A stretch of 64,000 bases of DNA from Pseudomonadales bacterium (lineage in GTDB: Bacteria > Pseudomonadota > Gammaproteobacteria > Pseudomonadales > UBA5862), in assembly GCA_024234215.1 (NCBI GenBank), contig JACKOQ010000001.1:310001-374000 (forward strand). The letters run 5' to 3'. Every line of letters starts with the position of its first letter. Position 1 is the stretch's first letter. Both the position numbers and the translations under genes were made by a program. Positions 55,156-63,945 of the stretch are shown one piece after another. The notes beneath the pieces were generated by a model, which saw nothing but the letters and a program-made list of their open reading frames with translations, searched no databases and had not been told where the DNA came from.

Positions 55156-56078
55156 CAGGCGGCTTCTCCGGTGGTCAGTTGGCGGAACACATCGTTCAGT
55201 TCACCCTTCTCGACATAGATCTGGCTGATCGCCCAGCCTTCGCTGGCGATTCTCTGGTTGAGTGCTGGCAGAATCTCCTGCCCCGTGACCGGAATCAGCG
55301 TGTAGCGCTGGTTGACCTGATCCTCTTCCACCGCCTGCACGCCGGGCAGCATGCGCAGCTTCTCACCGAGCGCCGGCTCGCGGCTCTCGACGGTCACCGC
55401 CCGGTGGTAGCGGGAGTGGGCCTCGAGCTGCGCCGGTGTCGCGTCGGTCAGCAGCCGGCCGTTGGCGATGACGATCACCCGGCTGCACAGCGCGGTCACC
55501 TCTTCGAGGATGTGGGTCGAGATGATGATGATCTTCTCTTTCGACAGCCCGCGGATCAGCTCGCGCACCTGATGCTTCTGATTGGGGTCGAGCCCATCGG
55601 TCGGCTCATCCAGAATCAGCACCCTGGGGTCATGGATCAGCGCCTGTGCCAATCCGACCCGGCGCCGGAAGCCCTTCGACAGCGTCTCGATGCGTTTGCC
55701 CAGCACCGTTTCCAGATCGAGCGCGGCCACCACCCGATCGATCGCCTCGCTGCGCTGCTGTTTGGAGAAGCCGCGAATCTCGGCGATGAAGCGAAGAAAC
55801 TCGGCAGCGGTCATGTCGCCATAGGCCGGCGCCCCCTCCGGCAGATAGCCGATCAACCGCTTGGCGGCCAGCGGCGTGCGCCAGATGTCCTGATCGAAGA
55901 TGGTCACGCTGCCCTCGGTCGGGGCCAGAAAGCCGGTGATGATCTTCATCGTGGTCGACTTGCCGGCACCATTGGGGCCGATGAAGCCGAGCACTTCGCC
56001 GCTCTTCAGCTCGAACGAGAGCCGATCGACGGCGACGAAGCCATCAAAGGATTTGGTCAGGGAGGAGACACGGATCAT
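55155..56078 (-). CDS. ABC transporter ATP-binding protein, GldA-like
   Basis: 307 aa. Walker A GPNGAGKSTT, signature LSKGFRRRVGLAQAL, Walker B LILDEPTDGLDPNQ, H-loop STHILEEV. A C-terminal domain of about 80 residues follows the nucleotide-binding core, as in GldA/CcmA-like export ATPases. First gene of the ATPase-permease-GldG operon. Confidence 0.93.
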   Translation of the reverse strand: MIRVSSLTKSFDGFVAVDRLSFELKSGEVLGFIGPNGAGKSTTMKIITGFLAPTEGSVTIFDQDIWRTPLAAKRLIGYLPEGAPAYGDMTAAEFLRFIAEIRGFSKQQRSEAIDRVVAALDLETVLGKRIETLSKGFRRRVGLAQALIHDPRVLILDEPTDGLDPNQKHQVRELIRGLSKEKIIIISTHILEEVTALCSRVIVIANGRLLTDATPAQLEAHSRYHRAVTVESREPALGEKLRMLPGVQAVEEDQVNQRYTLIPVTGQEILPALNQRIASEGWAISQIYVEKGELNDVFRQLTTGEAA

Positions 56079-56410
56079 GGCCGAAACCTGTGGGGCATGT
56101 GATGCATGGAGAGCTGGCAGATGGCAGCGGAATCTTGTCGAACGATCAGAGGAGAAAAATGCAGTGGGGCGGGACTATAGGCAGCCCCCTGCGGCTTTGC
56201 AAGCGGGAGTGGCGGGCGGTTTTTTTGTCGGCATGGCCGTCGCATTGCCTGTCCGGCACAGAGGGTGCTTTACCGGGAGGTGAAGGCGGTTCCGCCCTTG
56301 CATTGTGCAAAGCGCGCAGCGCACAATGGCCCGCAAGCAATGCGGGCATGGATGGGCCCTCTCAGCACCCGCCCCTGTTCGCGATTCACCTCATCGATCC
56401 GGGAAACGCC
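56079..56410. other. 332-bp intergenic region, divergent promoters of ABC operon and GST gene
   Basis: No gene. The right half holds the three hairpins described separately; the left half contains an unusual run of seven T (near 56220) and no clear promoter hexamers. The GST frame is open through part of this region but lacks starts with a ribosome site before 56411. Confidence 0.5.
56285..56347. repeat. Three consecutive perfect hairpins
   Basis: GGCGG-TT-CCGCC (56285-56296), CATTGTGC-(12 nt)-GCACAATG (56301-56328) and GCCCGC-(7 nt)-GCGGGC (56329-56347) lie side by side, 64 bp before the GST start. No U-tract follows, so they are not standard terminators. They could be a REP-type cluster or a structured leader. 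Confidence 0.55.
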
Positions 56411-57031
56411 ATGAAGCTCTACCATTTTCGCCGTTCACCCTACTCCTCGCGCTGCCGCATGCTGATCAACTTCAAGGGGCTCGACATCGAACTGATCGAA
56501 CCGCCGGAGGATTTTTCCAGCATCCATCCGGTGGCCAGAATTCCCTCGCTGCACATCGACGCGCTGGTCATCCCCGAGGCCGAAGTGATCTGCGAATACC
56601 TCGAAGACCAGTTTCCCACCCCCTCGCTGCGGGCCGAAAACCCGGCCAAACGGGCGCTGGTGCGCACCATCAACCGCATCAACGACATCTACATACTCGC
56701 GCCGATGTTCGACCTGGCCCCCCATGTCGAGATGCAGAGCCGTGACCAGGCCGTGGTGGAGCAGAAGTTCGAAGAGCTGGTGCTGGGACTGGTGCGGCTC
56801 AACCACTTCATCGAGGGGCCGGATTACGCGGTCGGCAATACCCTGACGCTGGCCGATTGCGCGCTGGTGCCGACGCTCTATGTGATGACCCGCTACCTGC
56901 CGAGCTTCGATCGCGCCGATCAGCTCAAAAAACATCCGAAAATCAGCAGCTACTGGGAGCGCATCCAGCACAACCCCAGGGCGGTGCCGATCATCGACGA
57001 CCTGGCCGCCGCGATGCGCGATCGGTTGTGA
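56411..57031 (+). CDS. Glutathione S-transferase family protein
   Basis: 206 aa from MKLYHFRRSPYSSRCRM, after GGGA. Thioredoxin-like N-domain with the Ser-type start SPYSSRCR, cis-Pro in ARIPSLHID and a PEAEVICEYLED segment where most GSTs have PES; an all-helical C-domain with the N-capping NTLTLADCALVPTLY. Reaction unknown. It is the last gene before the base composition changes. Confidence 0.9.
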   Translation: MKLYHFRRSPYSSRCRMLINFKGLDIELIEPPEDFSSIHPVARIPSLHIDALVIPEAEVICEYLEDQFPTPSLRAENPAKRALVRTINRINDIYILAPMFDLAPHVEMQSRDQAVVEQKFEELVLGLVRLNHFIEGPDYAVGNTLTLADCALVPTLYVMTRYLPSFDRADQLKKHPKISSYWERIQHNPRAVPIIDDLAAAMRDRL

Positions 57032-57277
57032 GGGGTGGGTTTTTCTCCACTGCTCGAACTCCCATGAACGCAGAAGCGAGCAGGCGGCTCGGTGCATCTT
57101 GGGCAATGGGCGTATAGGTTGCGTTCCAGCCATCCTCCCGCATCACATCTTGCTGTTTTCCTGTCGAAGAAGCCAAGGACAATTCCACGGAGTTGTTTTT
57201 TGTTTTGTGCCATTTTTCTGTGTTTTCCCTGATATTGATTCGAATCGCAATTTTCTTTAGAAGGTGATCATCAAGCA
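57032..57277. other. Composition boundary, no gene
   Basis: Between the GST stop and the 565-aa membrane protein the sequence shifts from GC-rich to T-rich at about 57130. It includes the palindrome GATTCGAATC (57237-57246). I see no integrase site, tRNA end or direct repeat that would mark insertion. Confidence 0.5.
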
Positions 57278-58975
57278 ATGGATCTGTCATTTTTTGAAGG
57301 CCGAGACAAGAAAATCAAGGCGCTGGAGGCGAGCGACGATGCTGCCGGACTGGAATCGCCAAAAGGAGACTTGAAGAGCTTTCTGTTTTTTATTCTGGCC
57401 TATGCCGTTCTGCTACTCATATTTTGCAATTTCGTGTCGAGCGTTCCGATTGGAAATTACTGGTGGGATTATCTGGCGCTCAAAGGGATTGAAGTCCAGA
57501 TGTTCGCAGGCAGTGCGAACATCCGCGAACTGTGGCTGCCCTTCATGCTTCCGATTTGGCTTCTCAAGGCTTCCAATCTGATTTCGGGATATGGCGTTGA
57601 TTATTTTGTCGCGCATGTCTTGATCGGTGCGGCCACATTTGCGCTGACATACCAGCCGGTTTTTTCTCGATTGCCGAAGCGTTTTGCAGTTTGCATCTAC
57701 TTGCTGCTGCTTGTCTTCAGTGTCGTTCCGGTGGCTCTGGATTTTACTTTTTTTTCTTTCGCGGATGCCAATGCGGTTGCCTATCACGGTTTCTACAACC
57801 GTTACATGGATGTCATCTACTGCTTTCTTGTCCTGAGTTTTTGGGTCAAGAAAGAAAAAGAGTCGTTTTCTGTTGCAGTGTTCTGGAGTTTTGCCCTCGT
57901 CGTTGCCTTGCTGACCAAGCTTTCGTACTTTGTCGTTTTTCTGGCGCTGTTATGGGCGAATGTGTTGAGTGAGCGTAGCCGTCCAGCGCTGGTCAGTTGC
58001 ATTGTGGGTGCAGGCGCCGCAGCTGGACTCTATCTGCTCTGGCCGAACTATTTTGAAACGGTCTGGAATATTGTGCTGGTCAGGGGGCTTGCACCGCTTT
58101 TGAAGTGGGAGGTGCTTGCGGCGCTCGCAGGGGTTGCTGGAGTTCTGTTGTCGGTCTGCTTTTATCTGATGAAAAAAGAGATCAGGATTTTTCTGTTTGC
58201 ATCATTGCCGCTCCTCTCCAGCATTGCTCTGAGCAGTGGGAATGTGGGGGATTTGCAGCCGCTCAGGCTGGCATTTGCATTGGCGCTCCCGGTTTTTGTC
58301 TATCGGAGTGAGTTGCGCAGCAGCAAGTTGATCCTTGAGCGCGAGCGCAGTGCGAAAAAATCGATAAGATGGGGCATGAGCCTGTACTTTTCTGCTCTAT
58401 TGGTGATTTCGTTGATGATGGTGAGGCCGGTTTTGGTGGTCATGAAAACTGCCATGATAACCGGCACAGCAATTTTTGCGCATGAAGCCGGATTGAGGTC
58501 TGAATTTGTTGAGTTCAGGAACATCAAGGGTTTTTTCTCGCATGCTTACTATCTCCCTCAGTCTCTGCGCCATCTTTTGGACATGAGAGAATTTTCCGTA
58601 TCAGAATATGGCAGCAATGGATGGCATAAGGCTGGCTTTTTTATTTTGTACGCGCGTGAAATGGATAAAACGCTCTCATATGTCAGTCAGTTCAGAAATG
58701 ATAAAATATCGTGGTTCTCTTTTCCGGGTCTGGTCCCCCAGATTTATGGGGTGGGTCGAATTCCAGAAGGTGCATGGCCGTGGTATCTGTATGGTCATGA
58801 AATCAGTCGATCATATCATCCGGATTTTTTGGCAATCAATGCCGAAAGCAGGGTCGCCGTGGTGGATGAATGTTACTGGAGCGGGAAAGAGTTGCTGGAG
58901 AATTTTGGAGATGAGATCAGGATTAAATCCCGGATCATTTTCAAGAGTGCATGCTTCACTGTTTATGGGGATTGA
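57278..58975 (+). CDS. Polytopic membrane protein of unknown function (565 aa), AT-rich
   Basis: 565 aa with about 10 membrane helices between residues 34 and 410 and a soluble C-terminal part of about 150 residues (AWPWYLYGHEISRSYHPDFL, VAVVDECYWSG). The shape, many helices then a periplasmic tail, is that of surface-glycan glycosyltransferases or polymerases, but I see no GT-C acidic pair in the first loop (PIGNYWWDYLALKGIEVQMF). Codon use is much richer in A/T (TTT, TTG, GTT) than the neighbours, suggesting transfer. AGGTGA lies about 10 nt before the ATG. I do not recognise a family. Confidence 0.75.
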   Translation: MDLSFFEGRDKKIKALEASDDAAGLESPKGDLKSFLFFILAYAVLLLIFCNFVSSVPIGNYWWDYLALKGIEVQMFAGSANIRELWLPFMLPIWLLKASNLISGYGVDYFVAHVLIGAATFALTYQPVFSRLPKRFAVCIYLLLLVFSVVPVALDFTFFSFADANAVAYHGFYNRYMDVIYCFLVLSFWVKKEKESFSVAVFWSFALVVALLTKLSYFVVFLALLWANVLSERSRPALVSCIVGAGAAAGLYLLWPNYFETVWNIVLVRGLAPLLKWEVLAALAGVAGVLLSVCFYLMKKEIRIFLFASLPLLSSIALSSGNVGDLQPLRLAFALALPVFVYRSELRSSKLILERERSAKKSIRWGMSLYFSALLVISLMMVRPVLVVMKTAMITGTAIFAHEAGLRSEFVEFRNIKGFFSHAYYLPQSLRHLLDMREFSVSEYGSNGWHKAGFFILYAREMDKTLSYVSQFRNDKISWFSFPGLVPQIYGVGRIPEGAWPWYLYGHEISRSYHPDFLAINAESRVAVVDECYWSGKELLENFGDEIRIKSRIIFKSACFTVYGD

Positions 58976-59051
58976 GTGTCAAGTCCCGCCTGATCATAAG
59001 GTCGCCCGTGGTGCGCAACGTGGCTTCAATGATTTTTGACAGGGGCGTTGA

Positions 59052-59378
59052 ATGTTTGAGCTGAAAGCGGCTGCGAAAGGAAAAGCATCTATCGCTCTGA
59101 TTGTTTTGGTGGCTTTGTTTCTGAGGCTTGCCATCATGTTCCAGGGTTTGACTTGTCTGGATCGAATGTTCTTGCTTGATGTGATTTGACGGGTAATTTA
59201 GGTGTTGAGGTGCCCCGGATCGAGATCTTGTCCGAACAGGTTGAGTCCAGATCCCAGCGTGATTTTCTGCTGGAGAGAGATGCTGCTGGAGGAGGCAGCG
59301 TATTCGAATCCTGTTCAGCCTGGCGATGAAACGCAGAGGGTGCCTGTAGAAAAGCAGTCCGGTGTTGGTGAGTCATGA
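59052..59378 (+). pseudogene. Remnant of a membrane protein gene (two in-frame stops, probable internal deletion)
   Basis: The ATG at 59052 opens MFELKAAAKGKASIALIVLV ALFLRLAIMFQGLTCLDRMF LLD, a signal-anchor plus first loop as in GT-C membrane glycosyltransferases, then hits TGA (59187) and TAG (59199). The same frame stays open to 59378 and reads like a hydrophilic tail (SPDPSVIFCWREMLLEEAAY SNPVQPGDETQRVPVEKQSG). A normal GT-C protein would be several hundred residues longer, so the middle seems deleted. The ancestral identity is a guess. It converges with gtrA, 10 bp away. Confidence 0.45.
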
Positions 59379-59388
59379 AGAAGGGCTC

Positions 59389-59802
59389 TCATGTGCCCTG
59401 TGTGCGGAAAACGTAGCGCTTGTCGAGATGGTATTTGGCCAAATAGCCAATGGCCAGACCAATGATGCCGCCCAGATAACGCATCTCTTTGGTTGCGAAG
59501 AGGTGATGGAAGGTGAACTCGAATCCCCAGAAAATCGCGGTGGTGGCCAAGCCCATGGCGGTGTAGAGCGCAAAAGTCTGGGAGTCATGGATTGCGTTGT
59601 GCGCGCGAAAGCGAAAGATGTAGCGTTTGTCGAGAAGATACTTTACGAAAAGTCCAGCTCCTGTGCCGACTGCAACGGAAATGAGCATGCCGAATGCTCC
59701 GTTGTAAAGGCGGATGGAGAGGTCTTGCGTGCCGATGTTCGTTGCGGTTGCCATGCAGGCAAAAATGCCATACTTGAGCGCCAGTCTTGCGGAAGAGAGC
59801 AT
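59389..59802 (-). CDS. GtrA family membrane protein
   Basis: 137 aa with four predicted helices; typical repeats YLLDKRYIFRF and YHLDKRYVFRTQG after helices 2 and 4. GtrA-like proteins help move or use polyprenyl-phosphate sugars. In Mycobacterium tuberculosis the homologue Rv3789 sits beside dprE1-dprE2 and serves decaprenyl-phosphoryl-arabinose. Here it follows the DprE2-like gene by 69 bp, which repeats that context. Confidence 0.88.
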   Translation of the reverse strand: MLSSARLALKYGIFACMATATNIGTQDLSIRLYNGAFGMLISVAVGTGAGLFVKYLLDKRYIFRFRAHNAIHDSQTFALYTAMGLATTAIFWGFEFTFHHLFATKEMRYLGGIIGLAIGYLAKYHLDKRYVFRTQGT

Positions 59803-59871
59803 TGAACGATTTTCGCTGATGGGGTGTCTTTTATGATGGGGCGGAGAAATACAGAAAGCCGAATCCTCTTT

Positions 59872-60609
59872 TCACAGAGCAAGGCGTTTGAAGAGCCACT
59901 CCGGCAGATGAATGATGGCCAGCATGATGAAGCGCCAGAACCAGGGGGTGTAGAGAGTGTTTCTGCGCTTTTCGATCGCGCGCACGATGTCACTGCCGAC
60001 CTGCTCCGGCGTCGCCAGCAGCAGTTGCGGCAGCGCCAGTCCTTGGGTCATCGGAGTGTCGACGAAACCGGGTTTGATGGTCAGCAGATGCACGCCACTG
60101 CGGTGCAGGCGGCCACGCAGCCCGCTGCAGAAGTCGGTGACGGCACCCTTGGCGGCGCCATACAGATAGTTGGAGGGGCGGCCACGGTCGCCCGCCACCG
60201 AGGAGATGACGGCGATGCAGCCAGTGCGCTGTGCTTCCATCTGATTGGCGAGTTCGGTGAGCAGCGCAATCACGCTCAGGCCATTGTTGGTGAACTCCTG
60301 CAGGGCCAGCCTGGCGTCCCGTTCGCAGGCCTGCTGATCCGGCAGCGTGCCGTGGGCAATGAGCGCGATGTCGATGCGCCCCAGCGCGGTCCGACAGGCC
60401 TCCAGCATGGCGGCATGTTGATCGAGCTGGGTCAGATCGAGCAGATGGGTGTGCACCGTGGCGCCGCGTGCGCTCAGGTCATCGGCCACCTGCTGCAATT
60501 TTGCGGCGGTGCGTCCCACCAGAAAGAGCGTTGCGCCTTGCCGTGCCCAGTGCCGGGCAGCGGCGGTGGCAATGGCCGAGGTCGCGCCGATGATCAGGAT
60601 GTTTTGCAT
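59872..60609 (-). CDS. dprE2: DprE2-like SDR, polyprenylphospho-2-ketoribose reductase
   Basis: 245 aa. The cofactor loop is IGATSAIATAAAR, the variant typical of DprE2 rather than TGxxxGxG; catalytic Ser136/137, Tyr150 and Lys154 in SNYLYGAAKGAV; tail with a hydrophobic FIMLAIIHLPEWLFKRLAL segment. DprE2 reduces decaprenylphospho-2-keto-erythro-pentofuranose to decaprenylphospho-arabinose using NADH. A DprE1-like partner is encoded two genes upstream. Assignment rests on likeness plus context. Confidence 0.85.
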   Translation of the reverse strand: MQNILIIGATSAIATAAARHWARQGATLFLVGRTAAKLQQVADDLSARGATVHTHLLDLTQLDQHAAMLEACRTALGRIDIALIAHGTLPDQQACERDARLALQEFTNNGLSVIALLTELANQMEAQRTGCIAVISSVAGDRGRPSNYLYGAAKGAVTDFCSGLRGRLHRSGVHLLTIKPGFVDTPMTQGLALPQLLLATPEQVGSDIVRAIEKRRNTLYTPWFWRFIMLAIIHLPEWLFKRLAL

Positions 60610-60649
60610 GAGGGGCTGCCGAGGTGGGTTTGATTTGCTCTGCCAAAAG

Positions 60650-62629
60650 TCACGGTAAGGTTGACGGGACAGGCGGTATTTCCAGTGCCGTCAGCGTCAG
60701 ACGGTAGTCACTGCGCCAGGAGAACGAATTGCTCCCTTTTCCTTGCTTTTCTGGATCTTTTTCGCAGAACGTCAGCGACTCGCCGCAGCGGGTGACGGCG
60801 CGGGAGGAGAGGATGCGGATGCGCTGGACCACTCTGGTGTCGTGCAGCGATGGCGGTTGACCATTCGCCAGTTGGGCGAACTCGGCGGTGGATTCGACGA
60901 GCGGTGACAGCACGAAGCCGGTCAGCGCCATGCTGGGGATGAAGCGATAGACCCGCTTCTCGCCATGGCCGAGGTCGACCGAGAGGTAGAGCTGATCGGG
61001 CTTGAACAGCAGCATCGACAGTCGCCCGAGCAGCGTCGGCGCCAGCTCGATCTCGGCAAAGAGCATCTGCGCGGCAGAGGGGAGCGACACCCATTCGCCA
61101 AGGCGATGGCTCTGCTGCGTCAGCACGGTTTTTTGCGTCGTGGCCGGCGTGGTTCGTCTTTGCAGGTGGAGGTATTGGCGGTCGCTGCCCGTGATCTGGT
61201 AGTGCGACAGCAGCGTCGGCCAGCTCAGACCATCGTCCAGTGAGGGGAAGCGGCCATCGATGCTCTCGATGCGAAAGAAGATGTTGTCCGGCGCCGCTGC
61301 GCCGCGCAGATGCGCTTCATTCATCCGGGCGAGCAGCGGGGTGTAGGCCGAATAGCTCTGCAGCACCGGACGTGGTGCCCAGTGGTTGCCCGAAGCGATC
61401 AGGTCAGTGAGGTCGAAGGGGTAGATATCGCTGCTGCCGGGGAGTCGGGGCAGGGGTGACTGGGTAGCGAGCTGTCTCATCCGCTCGGTGAATGCCTGTC
61501 GGATGTCGAGGGGATTGTTGTCCGTCACACCACGCAGCGCTGCCAGCGGGGTCTGTTCGATCGAGAGGCCGATGTATCGCAGATGCATGAACAGGCACAT
61601 CAGCAAGGCGGTCACCACGATCGACCGCGGCAGCTTTGCGCTGTGGGTGGCCTGAATCGCCAGAATGGCCAGCACCGTTCCGGTGCTGATCGCCCCCGCA
61701 TGGACGCGGTCATGCCGCACGAAACCGGCCTTGAAGGCGATGAACAGGAACAGCCCGACGGCCAGGGTGATGGCCAGCCGCTTCGGCAGCGCAGGGCCGG
61801 CTGAACGCAGGGTTGCAAGGATGATCCCGGCCGCCAGTCCGAGGTAGACCACCACCTGCCAGAGCAGTCCGCGGTTGGACATCGCCTCGGCAAAACCGGA
61901 GATGATCGGCGACAGGGTGCGGAAGTAGTCGGGCAGCGCCGCCAGCGGTTGACCGGCCAGCCCCCACAGCAGCAGCAGCGTCAGCAGCGGCAGCAGGATG
62001 AACAGCGCCGCACGCAGCCGCTCACCCTTCAGGCCATGCAGCAGCGCACCGACCAGGCTGGCCATCACTGCCAGCGGCCAGAATGAGCCCTTGATGATCG
62101 GCAGCGCGCCGAGCAGGGCGATGGCGAGCAGATGGCCGGTCTCTTGGCCGACAAAGCGCAGCCGGTCATCACTGCCGTGGGAGGCACTCTCCATGCAGGT
62201 CACCAGGGTCAGCAGCAGCGGGTAGGCGAAGAACAGCGCATCGCGCGAGTCGACCAGCAGCAGAAAGCCGGCAAGGGTCCACAGCCAGCCGTTGTGCCGT
62301 CGGCGCAGGCAGCTCAGCAGCAGGGTGCCCTGTGCCAGCCCGAACAGCACGCCGAGCAGCAGGGCGGCCGGATAGGTTGCGGGGTGGTAGTGCTGGGTGT
62401 AGAGCGCGGCGTAGGGGCCAAAGGTGAAGACGATGTCGCGCCCGAACACCAGTCCCTGCGCCACCGCCTGGTTCATCGCCAGGCGCCAGGCGTCGTCCAG
62501 TTCAGTACCGGGCAACAGCGGCGCGAAGGGTGCAAAGGCCAGGAGGCTGGCGAGCAGCAGCAGAGCACCCAGCACGACAGGCCGGGTGGCCAGAAACTGT
62601 TTCCATCCAGAGCGCGACAGTCGACTCAC
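60650..62629 (-). CDS. GT-C-like membrane protein between dprE1 and dprE2, candidate arabinosyltransferase
   Basis: 659 aa from a GTG overlapping the dprE1 stop (GTGA); the longer open frame upstream runs antisense to nothing and overlaps dprE1. About 11 helices between residues 17 and 385 are followed by a soluble C-domain of about 270 residues. The first periplasmic loop has Asp45-Asp46 in LPGTELDDAWRLAMNQAVAQ, the position of the catalytic acid in GT-C glycosyltransferases, then GRDIVFTFGPYAALYTQHY. Mycobacterial arabinofuranosyltransferases have this layout. I do not recognise the exact family, so the substrate is inferred from the neighbours. Confidence 0.75.
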   Translation of the reverse strand: MSRLSRSGWKQFLATRPVVLGALLLLASLLAFAPFAPLLPGTELDDAWRLAMNQAVAQGLVFGRDIVFTFGPYAALYTQHYHPATYPAALLLGVLFGLAQGTLLLSCLRRRHNGWLWTLAGFLLLVDSRDALFFAYPLLLTLVTCMESASHGSDDRLRFVGQETGHLLAIALLGALPIIKGSFWPLAVMASLVGALLHGLKGERLRAALFILLPLLTLLLLWGLAGQPLAALPDYFRTLSPIISGFAEAMSNRGLLWQVVVYLGLAAGIILATLRSAGPALPKRLAITLAVGLFLFIAFKAGFVRHDRVHAGAISTGTVLAILAIQATHSAKLPRSIVVTALLMCLFMHLRYIGLSIEQTPLAALRGVTDNNPLDIRQAFTERMRQLATQSPLPRLPGSSDIYPFDLTDLIASGNHWAPRPVLQSYSAYTPLLARMNEAHLRGAAAPDNIFFRIESIDGRFPSLDDGLSWPTLLSHYQITGSDRQYLHLQRRTTPATTQKTVLTQQSHRLGEWVSLPSAAQMLFAEIELAPTLLGRLSMLLFKPDQLYLSVDLGHGEKRVYRFIPSMALTGFVLSPLVESTAEFAQLANGQPPSLHDTRVVQRIRILSSRAVTRCGESLTFCEKDPEKQGKGSNSFSWRSDYRLTLTALEIPPVPSTLP

Positions 62630-63945
62630 TGGTCGATGACCCGTTGCCAGAACCGTGACAGGATCCGCGGATCGCGCAGCGCTTCGAGCTGCGTCCAGGC
62701 CGGGTAGGCAGCGCGGAAGTCGCTGCCGCTCATGTGGGCATCCTTGGCCGGGTAGAGCCGCCCGTGCGCTTCGCGGACGATGGCATCGAGCCGGGCAAAC
62801 AGCCGCTGGGTGCGCTGACCCTGCTGCGGGAAGTCGAGCGCCAGGGTCACGCCTGGCATCGGGAACGAGAGCAGCCCGGGCGATGGCGCATCGCCGAAGC
62901 GCTTCAGCACGGCGAGAAAGGAGCCGTTCTGTGCGCTGGCGATGCTGTCGAGCAGCGCGCGGGTCGCCGCGGCCGCGTTGCCGGGCGGCAGCACGCACTG
63001 ATACTGCTGAAAACCATGCGGACCGTAGATGCGGTTCCAGTTCAGGATGCGGTCGAGCGGGTAGAAGAAGGGCTCATGGCTGTTTCGGCTCTGGTGACGG
63101 TCCGCCCGGTGGAGCCGGTAGTAGGCGCTGTTGAACAGCCGCAGCGACAGGCGGTTGACCAGCGACAGCGGCGGCGTGACCGGGACCCTCAGCCGGGAGG
63201 GGCGGTGGCACGCCAGCGGGCCCGCTTCGGCATGGTCGGCCACGCTGTAGACGCCACGTCCGGCGGTCTTGCCCCGTGACAGGCAGTCGATCCAGGAGAC
63301 GGCGAACTCGTGCCGCTGATCCAGTTCGTTCGAGAGGGCAAAGAACTCATCGAGCGCGCCGAAGCGCACCGTGGTGACATCGAGCAGGCTGGAGCGGATC
63401 GGCAGCAGTTGCAGTTCGACCCAGTCGATCAGACCGGTCAGCCCCAGACCACCGATGGTGGCGGCATAGAGTGCGCTGTTTTCGCTGGAGGAGCAGACCA
63501 GCTCGGCCCCATCGCTGCGCATCAGCCCGAAGCGGGGTACATGGCAGCCGAAGGTGCCGCGCCGATGGTGGTTCTTGCCATGGACGTCATTGGCCAGTGC
63601 GCCACCGAGCGTGACGAACTTGGTGCCCGGCGTGACCGGCACGAACCAGCCGCGCGGAATGGCGAGCTCCAGCAGCTCACCGAGTGTCATGCCCGCCTCG
63701 GCACGAATCAGCCCGCTCTGCCAATCCGCCGCAATGAAGCGGTCGAGCGGCCGCAGCGACAGCAACTGGTCGCTGGCGGCCAGGCAGCTGTCACCATAGG
63801 AGCGGCCATTGCCATAGGGGAGCAGGCTGCCATGTTTGGCGGCCACGGCCGCCAGGGTGGGCCGCACCGTTTCGCGCCAGGCACAGTGGTGCAGGGTCTG
63901 TGGATGGTGCGGGTAGCGTCCCCAGGAGTACCGCCCGGCACTCAT
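62626..63945 (-). CDS. dprE1: DprE1-like FAD oxidase, polyprenylphospho-ribose 2-oxidase
   Basis: 439 aa. A VAO/PCMH-type flavoprotein: FAD-binding LPYGNGRSYGDSCLA and GTKFVTLGGALANDVHGKNH HRRG, the latter nearly diagnostic for DprE1. The C-terminal block LSFPMPGVTLALDFP corresponds to the region with Cys387 in the tuberculosis enzyme; here that residue is Ala. DprE1 oxidises decaprenylphospho-ribose at C2, and DprE2 then reduces it to the arabino epimer. It overlaps its neighbours at both ends (ATGA upstream, GTGA downstream). Confidence 0.9.
   Translation of the reverse strand: MSAGRYSWGRYPHHPQTLHHCAWRETVRPTLAAVAAKHGSLLPYGNGRSYGDSCLAASDQLLSLRPLDRFIAADWQSGLIRAEAGMTLGELLELAIPRGWFVPVTPGTKFVTLGGALANDVHGKNHHRRGTFGCHVPRFGLMRSDGAELVCSSSENSALYAATIGGLGLTGLIDWVELQLLPIRSSLLDVTTVRFGALDEFFALSNELDQRHEFAVSWIDCLSRGKTAGRGVYSVADHAEAGPLACHRPSRLRVPVTPPLSLVNRLSLRLFNSAYYRLHRADRHQSRNSHEPFFYPLDRILNWNRIYGPHGFQQYQCVLPPGNAAAATRALLDSIASAQNGSFLAVLKRFGDAPSPGLLSFPMPGVTLALDFPQQGQRTQRLFARLDAIVREAHGRLYPAKDAHMSGSDFRAAYPAWTQLEALRDPRILSRFWQRVIDQ

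Noticed and set aside
59134..59376. Minus-strand 80-codon frame after the membrane protein
   Set aside because: Low-complexity product, no ribosome site; the + strand remnant frame explains the region better.
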